DNA of 11,735 nt from CAYNYM01 sp964644375. GTDB taxonomy: Bacteria > Desulfobacterota > DSM-4660 > Desulfatiglandales > HGW-15. The translations under genes and the position numbers were made by a program. The notes under the pieces are model-generated. The model was not told the DNA's origin. It ran no database searches and worked only from the letters and a program-made list of their open reading frames with translations. Shown piece after piece: positions 1 to 6,616 of the stretch; positions within the stretch are counted from its first letter, which is position 1; every line of letters starts with the position of its first letter. The stretch spans positions 1-11,735 of the forward strand of contig CAZXWJ010000129.1 of NCBI GenBank assembly GCA_964644375.1, read 5' to 3'.

Positions 1-1099
1 CCCTCACGGCAGTGGGATGATGGGCGAAATCGTCGAGCACCAGGATGCCCCCTTTTTCACCTCTCACTTCCTGGCGGCGTTTGACCCCTTGAAAGTCCTT
101 CAGCGCCTGTTGAAACATCGAGGGTCCAATCCCCAGGAAATCAGACAATGCGGCTGCAGAGAGAAGATTGGCCACATTGTGGCGTCCGTAAACGGGTGTG
201 ATGAGTTGGACATATTCCTCTTCATGCTTGAGGATGGTCAGCTGTGTAAGATCTTCTTTGACCTCCATTTCTCCCACCCTCCAGTGGTGATCTCTTCCGA
301 ACCCGTAAGTCGTGACCGGGCATTGAGCCCCTTTGGATTCAGCCATCACGATAGGATCGTCCCCATTGGCAATGAGAAGGCCATTGGGCGGGATAATCCC
401 GATCAACTTCCGGAAACTTTCTCTGACATGGGCAAGATCCCGGTAGATATCGGCGTGGTCGAATTCAATGCTTGTCAGGATGGTCGCCCAGGGGGCATAA
501 TGTAAAAATTTTGGGCACTTATCAAAGAAAGCCGTATCGTATTCATCCCCCTCGACCACGAAATAGGGACCGGTTCCCAGTTTGAAATTGGTGCCGAAAT
601 TCAAGGGGATACCACCTATCATGAAAGAGGGCGCCAGTCCGGCCGCTTCCAGAATCCAGGAAACGAGGGATGAGGTGGTCGTCTTTCCATGGGTCCCGCT
701 GACTACGATGGATTTTCTGCCTTCCATCGCAAACACCCTCAGGGCCTGTGGAAGGGAAAGATAGGGAATCTTCAACCGACCCAGCTCAAGGGCCTCGGGA
801 TTGAGGCGAGTGATCACATTGCCTACAATGACCATGTCGGGGAGCGGTTGGAGGTTCTGTGGGCCGTAGCCCTGAAGAATGGGAATCGAGAGCCTTTCCA
901 GAAACAGGCTCATGGGGGGGTAAACATTTTGATCAGAGCCTGTGACATGGTACCCTTTCTCTTTGAGCATGCCGGCCAGAGAGGCCATACCCGTGCCGCA
1001 AATACCCATGAGATGAATATGATGCAGTTTTTCAGGGGGTGTGTTGCGGTCGGAGGAGAGTATCGCATGAGGCGTAAGATTTTGATTCGTTTTATTCAT
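1..1099 (-). CDS. mpl: UDP-N-acetylmuramate:L-alanyl-gamma-D-glutamyl-meso-diaminopimelate ligase (3' part outside the window)
   Basis: Mpl is a cytoplasmic ATP-dependent ligase that joins the recycled tripeptide L-Ala-gamma-D-Glu-meso-DAP to UDP-MurNAc, returning murein peptide to peptidoglycan synthesis. The minus-strand translation gives 366 residues that stay open to the window edge. The N-terminal nucleotide-binding motif MGICGTGMASLAGML (31-45) is followed by TGSDQNVYPPMS (53-64), the stretch that separates Mpl from MurC. The Mur-ligase ATP loop GTHGKTTT is at 135-142, EGDEYDTAFFD at 183-193, HNVANLLSAAA at 307-317 and DDFAHHPTAVR at 356-366. Family members have about 450-470 residues, so roughly 90-100 C-terminal residues (end of the ligase domain) are missing. 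The ATG at 1097-1099 is chosen because AGGAC at 1107-1111 lies 7 nt upstream. It gives an N-terminus about 25 residues longer than E. coli Mpl. The gene is divergent from rpmB. Family assignment is very secure. Confidence 0.95.
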   Translation of the reverse strand, partial: MNKTNQNLTPHAILSSDRNTPPEKLHHIHLMGICGTGMASLAGMLKEKGYHVTGSDQNVYPPMSLFLERLSIPILQGYGPQNLQPLPDMVIVGNVITRLNPEALELGRLKIPYLSLPQALRVFAMEGRKSIVVSGTHGKTTTSSLVSWILEAAGLAPSFMIGGIPLNFGTNFKLGTGPYFVVEGDEYDTAFFDKCPKFLHYAPWATILTSIEFDHADIYRDLAHVRESFRKLIGIIPPNGLLIANGDDPIVMAESKGAQCPVTTYGFGRDHHWRVGEMEVKEDLTQLTILKHEEEYVQLITPVYGRHNVANLLSAAALSDFLGIGPSMFQQALKDFQGVKRRQEVRGEKGGILVLDDFAHHPTAVR

Positions 1100-1120
1100 T
1101 TTAAAAGTCCTAAAAAAATA

Positions 1121-1149
1121 TTGTCATTTTGACAAAGGAGTGTTATACA
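1121..1149 (+). promoter_or_regulatory. Putative sigma70-type promoter of rpmB
   Basis: The -35 box TTGTCA (1121-1126) is separated by exactly 17 bp from TATACA (1144-1149). The latter is preceded by TG at 1141-1142, giving an extended -10 (TGnTATACA). Transcription would start near 1156, leaving a leader of about 26 nt that contains AAGGAG at 1169-1174. The -35 box is also the left arm of the inverted repeat TTGTCA-TTT-TGACAA (1121-1135). The -10 overlaps a minus-strand TATAAC (1147-1142) that could serve mpl. This is a match by eye, not an experimental start. Confidence 0.6.
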
Positions 1150-1181
1150 AAAAAATTTGTTTTTCCTGAAGGAGAAAAGCC

Positions 1182-1370
1182 ATGTCAAAGGTATGCGAAA
1201 TTTGCGGGAAAGGACCCATGGTGGGATATAATGTCAGCCATGCCCATAATAAAACCAAAAAGCGTTGGTACCCCAATCTGCAAAAAGTCAGAACGGTTAA
1301 AAACGGACAGATGGTCAGGATGAAGGTTTGCACCAGCTGTATCAAGTCCGGCCTGGTCACGAAACCCTGA
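1182..1370 (+). CDS. rpmB: 50S ribosomal protein L28, zinc-binding (C+) form
   Basis: This 62-residue protein of the large ribosomal subunit is a normal length for bacterial L28. The start CEICGKGPMVGYNVSHAHNK (5-24), then TKKRWYPNLQ (25-34) and the C-terminal LVTKP are typical of the family. Two CxxC pairs, C5/C8 and C50/C53, form a presumed zinc ribbon, so this is the cysteine-containing paralogue type rather than the cysteine-free form. AAGGAG (1169-1174) sits 7 nt before the ATG. A longer ATG-initiated frame at 1129-1323 is out of frame and has no family resemblance. rpmB stands alone here, not next to rpmG as in E. coli. Its TGA (1368-1370) directly abuts the stop of the convergent rel gene, so there is no room for a terminator between them. 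Confidence 0.96.
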   Translation: MSKVCEICGKGPMVGYNVSHAHNKTKKRWYPNLQKVRTVKNGQMVRMKVCTSCIKSGLVTKP

Positions 1371-3512
1371 TCACAGTCTTTCAACAAGCAGTACGGTTTT
1401 GATCCTTTTGACGGCCCCAGTAATGTCCTGAAGTTGTTGGTAATTGGACACTTCTATGGTGAAGATGGAAATGCCTTTTTTGTCCGTGGTGGTCTTGATA
1501 TCCGCCTGGATAATGTTGGCATTTTTTTGAGCTATGGCGGCGCTGATCTCGGCCAGGATACCTTTTCCCCCCAGTGAAGTGACCCTTAGTCTGGCCGAGT
1601 ACATCTCCACCTCGGAAGTCTCCCAGGACACCTCAACCACCCTCTCCGGATCGGCATCCTTGATGTGGTGGCAGATAGTCTTGTGGATCGTCACGCCCCG
1701 CCCGCGCGTGATAAAGCCGATGACCTTTTCTCCGGGCAGGGGATTGCAGCAGTTGGCAAAACGGACCATCATGTTGTCCACACCCTTCACCCTGATCCCC
1801 TTGGTGCTTTTTTTCCGCTTGATGCGGGAGACCATCTTGCTGACAATGCCGGCGTGTTTGTTTTCCTCAATCCCCAGTTTGGACTTCAAACGGCCCATGA
1901 CCTGTATGGCGGAGATCTTGCCGTAACCAATATTGGCGAGCAGGTCCTGGACGGAATGAAAAGAGAATTCCTTGGCAAGGGCTCCAAACGGTTCGCTTTT
2001 CATGAGATTGGGAAGTGTAATATTGTTTTGTTCAAGGGTCTTTTCCAGGATTTCTCTGCCCAGGTTGATGCTCTGATCAAGCTCCTGTGCCCTGATCCAG
2101 TGCCTGATTTTTGTCTTGGCCCTTGAAGTCTTCACGAAATCGAGCCAGTCCTTGCTGGGGCGAGCCTTGCCGGAGGTGATGACCTCAACGGTGTCTCCAT
2201 TTTTCAGTTGGTACCTGATGGGAACCATCTTGCTGTTCACTCGGGCCCCGGAACACTTGTCCCCAACCTCGGAATGAATACTGTAGGCATAATCAATGGG
2301 GGTCGCTCCCCTGGGAAACTCCTTCACTTCGCCTTTCGGTGTAAACACATAGACCTCATTCGGGAAGAGGTCCATTCGAACCGACTCCATGAATTCTTGT
2401 GGATCCTGAAGGCTCTTTTGCCATTCGAGAAGTTGCCTCAACCAGGCGAACTGTTGGTCATCGTTTTTGCTCTCAGAAAGTCCTTCCTTGTATCTCCAGT
2501 GTGCGGCGATGCCTTCTTCGGCAACTCTGTCCATCTCCCAGGTCCTTATCTGGACTTCCATCCGTTGGCCCACCGGGCCGATCACCGTGGTGTGGAGTGA
2601 CTGATACATGTTGGCCTTGGGCATGGAAATGTAATCCTTGAACCGTCCGGGGACCGGCTTCCACATGGCGTGGATGAGTCCCAGCACTTCGTAACACTCC
2701 CTCAGGGAATTCACGATCACGCGGAATGCCACCACGTCATAGACCTGGCTGACATTCAGGTTTTGATCCCTCATCTTGCAGTAGATACTGTGAAAGTGCT
2801 TATGCCTCCCTTTCACGGCGACCGAAAGACCGGCATCTTGAAATTTTGTTGAAAGGAGTTCCTTCACCTCTTCAATAAATTTTTCCCTGCTTCCTCGTCT
2901 CTCCGCCAGTTCGGTCTGGATCAGATTATAGGTCTCGGGCTCCAGGTAAAAGAGAGTGAGATCTTCAAGGGTTGATTTCAGCCAGTATATACCCATTCTG
3001 CCGGCCAGAGGTGCATAGATATCCAGGGTTTCCCTTGCAATCAGTTCCTGCTTTTCATGGGTTTGAAAACCCAAGGTCTGCATGTTGTGTAACCGGTCGG
3101 ATAGTTTGACGATGATGACCCTGATATCCGTGGCCATAGCGAGGATCATCTTCCGCATGTTCTCCGCCTGGCGCTCCTCCCTGCTGGTGAACTGCATCTG
3201 ACTGATTTTGGTGACCCCGTCTACGATATTGGCCGTTTCCCGACCGAAGAGCCGTTCGATCTCTGAGAGTTCTGCAACCGTGTCTTCTATGGTATCGTGA
3301 AGCAGACCGGCCACCACACTGATCACATCCATTTTCATCTGTGTCAGGATGTGGGCGACCTCCAAGGGATGGGACAGATAGGGTTCCCCGGAAAGACGGA
3401 CCTGCCCCTGGTGGACCTTGGCTGAATAGACATAGGCCTTTTCCACAAGGCTGATATCCGCTTTCGAATGATAGGTCAGGATCCGACCGGTAATGTCATT
3501 TAATCGAATCAT
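1371..3512 (-). CDS. rel: Bifunctional (p)ppGpp synthetase/hydrolase (Rel/SpoT family)
   Basis: This long RSH enzyme makes (p)ppGpp from ATP and GTP/GDP on starved ribosomes and also degrades it, controlling the stringent response. From the ATG at 3510-3512 it has 713 residues. The HD hydrolase domain (about 1-185) keeps R39, H48, H72-D73, E76-D77 and D139, matching the metal and substrate residues of characterised Rel proteins, so hydrolysis is probably active. The synthetase domain (about 220-345) has GRHKHFHSIYCKM (235-247), D259, RFKDYI (290-295) and EVQIRT (319-324). RFKD is the RxKD signature of bifunctional enzymes; RelA-only synthetases have ExDD. TGS (about 381-446) includes H413. 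A zinc-finger-like segment (C588, C589, C614) and an ACT domain (about 640-713) follow. A TTG 15 codons upstream (3557) is less likely as the start. The gene overlaps the proS stop by 17 bp, implying cotranscription and translational coupling. Confidence 0.95.
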   Translation of the reverse strand: MIRLNDITGRILTYHSKADISLVEKAYVYSAKVHQGQVRLSGEPYLSHPLEVAHILTQMKMDVISVVAGLLHDTIEDTVAELSEIERLFGRETANIVDGVTKISQMQFTSREERQAENMRKMILAMATDIRVIIVKLSDRLHNMQTLGFQTHEKQELIARETLDIYAPLAGRMGIYWLKSTLEDLTLFYLEPETYNLIQTELAERRGSREKFIEEVKELLSTKFQDAGLSVAVKGRHKHFHSIYCKMRDQNLNVSQVYDVVAFRVIVNSLRECYEVLGLIHAMWKPVPGRFKDYISMPKANMYQSLHTTVIGPVGQRMEVQIRTWEMDRVAEEGIAAHWRYKEGLSESKNDDQQFAWLRQLLEWQKSLQDPQEFMESVRMDLFPNEVYVFTPKGEVKEFPRGATPIDYAYSIHSEVGDKCSGARVNSKMVPIRYQLKNGDTVEVITSGKARPSKDWLDFVKTSRAKTKIRHWIRAQELDQSINLGREILEKTLEQNNITLPNLMKSEPFGALAKEFSFHSVQDLLANIGYGKISAIQVMGRLKSKLGIEENKHAGIVSKMVSRIKRKKSTKGIRVKGVDNMMVRFANCCNPLPGEKVIGFITRGRGVTIHKTICHHIKDADPERVVEVSWETSEVEMYSARLRVTSLGGKGILAEISAAIAQKNANIIQADIKTTTDKKGISIFTIEVSNYQQLQDITGAVKRIKTVLLVERL

Positions 3513-5223
3513 AAAGCTCTGTGATTTTATCCAGAATGATGGCCGGTGCGTTTTCAACGGGGATGAGAGTGTTCTCCGAATCCGTGCGCAATTTTAGCTC
3601 TGCCTGCCCTTTTTCAAGGTTCCGCATGCCGATGGTGATACGCAGAGGCGTTCCCAGGAGATCCGCATCTTTAAACTTTATGCCTCCCCTGACGTCACGA
3701 TCATCGAGGAGGACATCAATCCCCTGATCGGACAAGGCGTCGTGAATTTTTTCAGCGGTCTCAACCACCTTTGATTCGTGCATCTGAAGGGGCAGGATGA
3801 CCACTTCAAAGGGGGCGACGGGTATGGGGAAGATGATGCCGTCCTTGTCATGATTCTGTTCGATGGCGGCTGCTACCGTTCTTCCTACGCCGATGCCGTA
3901 ACATCCCATGATCATATGCTGTTCCTTGCCGTGTTCATCAAGGTAGACCGCCCCCATGGTCCTGCTGTATTTGGTGCCCAGCTTGAAGACATGCCCCACT
4001 TCTATGCCGCGCCGGAAAAGAATTTTGCCTCCGCATCGGGGGCAGGGGTCTTGAGAGGTAATGACACGCAGGTCCCCGAACCGGTCCACATGAAAGTCCC
4101 GTTCGAGATTGACGTTTCGCAGGTGAAGGTCCTCTCCGTTTCCACCCGTGACAAAGTTTTTCATGACTCTGACGGCCTGATCGGCGATAATTTCGACCTT
4201 GAGGCCTACGGGTCCGGCAAAGCCAACGGGGGCGCCGGTCACGTCTTCAATGGTTCGGAGGTCCGCCAGTTCCACCTCCTCCGCCCCAAGAAAGTTTTTC
4301 AGCTTGGTCTCATTCAATTCATGATCGCCCCTGACCAGGGCTGCGACAGGTTTTCCGTCGGCCAGAAAGATCAAGGTCTTGATAAGTTGTTCTGGAGAGA
4401 CGGACAGGAAAGCGGTTACCTCTTCAATGGTCCTTTGATTCGGGGTTTCCACCTTTTCCAGGGGAGGCAGGTCCCCCTGCTCGGGCCCGGGCGTCTCGTC
4501 CGGCCCCTTGACCTCCGCCTTTTCCAGATTGGCGGCATAGGCGCATTTTGTGCAATTGGCGATTTCATCTTCGCCCGTATCTGCGAGGACCATAAATTCA
4601 TGTGAGAAATTGCCGCCTATGCTCCCCGTGTCGGCTTCAACCGCTCTGAATTTGAGGCCGCATCTTTTGAAAATACGGACATAGGCATCAAACATGATCT
4701 GATAACTGCGGTCGGCACCGGCCTCATCGACGTCAAAACTGTAGGCATCTTTCATGATGAATTCACGGCCTCGCATGATGCCGAATCTGGGCCGAATCTC
4801 ATCTCGGAATTTGGTTTGAATCTGGTAGAGATTGATGGGTAGTTGCTTATAGGACTGAATCTCTCGTCTCACGAGATCGGTAATGACCTCCTCATGGGTA
4901 GGCCCCATGCAGGCGTCCCGATTGTGCCGGTCCTTGAACCTCAAAAGTTCACGGCCGTAATAATCCCACCGGCCGCTCTCAATCCAGAGTTCCGCCGGTT
5001 GAACCGCCGGCATGAGGACCTCGATGGCCCCGGACCGGTTCATTTCCTCTCGAATGATATTTTCTGCTTTCCTGACGGCTCTGAGGCCCGCCGGGAGATA
5101 GGTGTAGATGCCGGAGGTCAGTTTTCTGATCAGACCTGCCCGGAGCATCAGTTGATGGCTCACGATTTCCGCTTCAGCGGGGACCTCTTTATAGGTAGGT
5201 ACAAAATACTGTGAGTAACGCAT
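3496..5223 (-). CDS. proS: Prolyl-tRNA synthetase, bacterial type with editing domain
   Basis: ProRS is the cytoplasmic class II aminoacyl-tRNA synthetase that charges tRNA-Pro with proline. At 575 residues it is close to E. coli ProRS (572). The class II core shows GPTHEEVITDL (107-117), motif 2 FRDEIRPRFG (139-148), RGREFIMKDAYSF (151-163) and motif 3 GIGVGRT (443-449). The inserted YbaK-like editing domain (about 225-395) keeps K282 in the SPEQLIKTL stretch and H367, which correspond to residues important for clearing mischarged Ala-tRNA-Pro in E. coli. CPRCGGK (394-400) and GTKYS (416-420) are also typical. The anticodon-binding domain runs from about 470 to the end. The ATG at 5221-5223 is preceded by AAAGGTG about 11 nt upstream, a slightly long spacing. 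It lies between ispG and rel, an order common in Desulfobacterota. The promoter and terminator candidates upstream suggest it may also be expressed separately from ispG. Confidence 0.97.
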   Translation of the reverse strand: MRYSQYFVPTYKEVPAEAEIVSHQLMLRAGLIRKLTSGIYTYLPAGLRAVRKAENIIREEMNRSGAIEVLMPAVQPAELWIESGRWDYYGRELLRFKDRHNRDACMGPTHEEVITDLVRREIQSYKQLPINLYQIQTKFRDEIRPRFGIMRGREFIMKDAYSFDVDEAGADRSYQIMFDAYVRIFKRCGLKFRAVEADTGSIGGNFSHEFMVLADTGEDEIANCTKCAYAANLEKAEVKGPDETPGPEQGDLPPLEKVETPNQRTIEEVTAFLSVSPEQLIKTLIFLADGKPVAALVRGDHELNETKLKNFLGAEEVELADLRTIEDVTGAPVGFAGPVGLKVEIIADQAVRVMKNFVTGGNGEDLHLRNVNLERDFHVDRFGDLRVITSQDPCPRCGGKILFRRGIEVGHVFKLGTKYSRTMGAVYLDEHGKEQHMIMGCYGIGVGRTVAAAIEQNHDKDGIIFPIPVAPFEVVILPLQMHESKVVETAEKIHDALSDQGIDVLLDDRDVRGGIKFKDADLLGTPLRITIGMRNLEKGQAELKLRTDSENTLIPVENAPAIILDKITELYDSIK

Positions 5224-5247
5224 GGGATTTATAACACCTTTCTGTAA

Positions 5248-5274
5248 ATTTTATTTTAACATGACAAATGTCAA
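5248..5274 (-). promoter_or_regulatory. Possible promoter of proS-rel with a palindrome at the -35 box
   Basis: Reading on the minus strand, a perfect TTGACA (5274-5269) is followed after 15 bp by TAAAAT (5253-5248, five of six consensus bases). The spacing is 2 bp shorter than ideal. The -35 box overlaps the 12-bp inverted repeat TGACA-AA-TGTCA (5262-5273), which could be an operator. The A/T-rich character contrasts with the GC-rich surroundings. Transcription would begin near 5241, very close to the proS ribosome-binding site. This is by-eye evidence only. Confidence 0.35.
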
Positions 5275-5289
5275 AAATGATGAATGGGT

Positions 5290-5339
5290 AAAAAGTCCCG
5301 TCCTCCCCTGATGGGTGGCAATAAATCCTACGGAGGCGG
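5290..5339 (-). terminator. Weak candidate terminator downstream of ispG
   Basis: On the minus strand, arms at 5339-5332 (CCGCCTCC) and 5306-5298 (GGAGG-A-CGG) can pair as 8 bp with one bulged base and a 25-nt loop. A run of five T follows at 5294-5290 after a 3-nt gap. The large loop, bulge and offset T-run make it weaker than the other terminators here. Its position between the ispG stop and the candidate proS promoter makes partial termination plausible. Confidence 0.25.
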
Positions 5340-5363
5340 ATAACGGGGGATAGGCCTCTGAAA

Positions 5364-6446
5364 TTACCTATCCAATTTTTTAACGATTTTTTCGACCTCT
5401 TCCACCAATACCTCGGCCAGTTCCTTTTCAGGCACTTTTTTTACAAGTTCCCCCTTTTTAAAAAGCATTCCCTGACCGCGTCCGCCTGCGATACCGATAT
5501 CCGCCTCCCTGGCCTCACCGGGACCGTTGACCACACAACCCATGATGGCAACCTTTGGAGCCGCCTCGATGCCGGAAAGGGCCTTCTCCACCTGGTTGAC
5601 GAGACCGAAGAGGTCAATTTCACATCGACCGCAGGTCGGGCAGGAAATGATTTCCGGGCCACGGTGCCTCAGATCCAGGGCACGCAGGATTTCATAGGCC
5701 ACCTTGACTTCTTCAACAGGGTCTCTGGAAAGGGACACTCGGAAGGTGTCACCGATGCCCTTATAGAGCAGCAGGCCGATACCAAGGGCACTTTTTACGG
5801 TCCCCGAGATAAGGGTCCCGGCCTCGGTCACTCCCAAATGCAGGGGGTAATCCACTTGTTCACTCAAGCCTTCGTAGGCCGTAATCGTGTCCAGCACATT
5901 AGAGGATTTCAGGGAGATCTTTATTTGATCGAAATCGAGGTCCTCGAAGAGCCTGATATACTCAAGCGCACTCTCCACCATGGATTCCGGGGTGGGGTGA
6001 CCGAACTTTTTCAGAATGCTTTTTTGAAGGGATCCGGCGTTTACACCAATCCGGATGGAGGCCTTTCGAATCCGGGCCTCTTTAATGACTTTTTCGACCG
6101 CCTCGGGTCCACCGATGTTCCCCGGATTTATCCTTAACCCGTCGGCTCCGGCCTTGAGGGCCCTGACGGCCAGACGGTGATCAAAGTGAATGTCCGCAAT
6201 GAGCGGAACCCTAACCTTGGCCCTGATTTCCGTAAAGGCCTCCGCCGCCTGTTCATCGGGGACGGCCAGGCGCACAATCTCACAACCCGCTTCAGCCAGT
6301 TGCCGGATTTGATGTACGGTTGAAGGGACATCTCGCGTATCCGTATTGGTCATGGATTGTACGGATATGGGTGCATCTCCTCCGATAAAAACCTCTCCCA
6401 CCTTTATCTTGCGGGTTTTTTTTCTTGTTGCTTTACCTGTCAACAT
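5364..6446 (-). CDS. ispG: 4-hydroxy-3-methylbut-2-enyl-diphosphate synthase
   Basis: IspG (GcpE) is a cytoplasmic [4Fe-4S] enzyme. It reductively converts 2-C-methyl-D-erythritol 2,4-cyclodiphosphate to HMBPP, the penultimate step of the MEP isoprenoid pathway. The 360-residue protein is the two-domain bacterial form (E. coli 372). The TIM-barrel part has SVQSMTNTDTRD (28-39), LIADIHFDHRLA (82-93) and LRINPGNIG (104-112). The C-terminal cluster domain has CPTCGRCEIDL (269-279) and MGCVVNGPGEA (302-312). C269, C272 and C304 are the expected cluster ligands, with E311 the likely fourth ligand or catalytic acid. The ATG at 6444-6446 has AAGGG about 4 nt upstream. It is followed after 140 bp by proS. 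In relatives rseP often lies upstream of ispG; here a PFK gene with its own terminator lies there instead, so ispG probably starts its own transcript, although I see no clear promoter in 6447-6550. Confidence 0.96.
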   Translation of the reverse strand: MLTGKATRKKTRKIKVGEVFIGGDAPISVQSMTNTDTRDVPSTVHQIRQLAEAGCEIVRLAVPDEQAAEAFTEIRAKVRVPLIADIHFDHRLAVRALKAGADGLRINPGNIGGPEAVEKVIKEARIRKASIRIGVNAGSLQKSILKKFGHPTPESMVESALEYIRLFEDLDFDQIKISLKSSNVLDTITAYEGLSEQVDYPLHLGVTEAGTLISGTVKSALGIGLLLYKGIGDTFRVSLSRDPVEEVKVAYEILRALDLRHRGPEIISCPTCGRCEIDLFGLVNQVEKALSGIEAAPKVAIMGCVVNGPGEAREADIGIAGGRGQGMLFKKGELVKKVPEKELAEVLVEEVEKIVKKLDR

Positions 6447-6551
6447 CTATCCCTTCTATCCTCTCTTTATCCTTTAGGTCTCCGCGGCGAATCTATTTCA
6501 GGTGACTATTGAAACCCATTCTGATACCCGGGAGAAATCTTTGTGATCCAC

Positions 6552-6584
6552 ATAAAACAGGGAGCGTAAACACCCCCGCTCCCT
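6552..6584 (-). terminator. Rho-independent terminator of the PFK gene
   Basis: A perfect 8-bp stem AGGGAGCG / CGCTCCCT (6584-6577 with 6566-6559 on the minus strand) encloses a 10-nt loop. Read on the minus strand it is followed by GTTTTAT, a modest U-tract. It lies about 33 bp downstream of the PFK stop codon and separates that gene from ispG. On the plus strand no T-run follows, so it acts in one direction. Confidence 0.65.
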
Positions 6585-6616
6585 ATGCCCGCCGTCAACC
6601 CACGGATGGAAACGTC

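Noticed and set aside
17..1132. Plus-strand open frames of 60-162 codons opposite mpl
   Set aside because: The minus strand encodes a continuous Mpl with all family motifs; the plus-strand frames resemble nothing, have no ribosome-binding site and vanish as shadows.
3513..3557. TTG start extending Rel by 15 residues
   Set aside because: It would overlap proS by 62 bp with a non-homologous N-terminus. The ATG at 3512 places the HD motifs at the spacing of characterised Rel proteins and gives a 17-bp overlap.
3778..4605. 275-codon plus-strand open frame antisense to proS
   Set aside because: It lies wholly within the ProRS editing-domain region on the other strand, has no recognisable domain, and reflects GC-rich codon positions.
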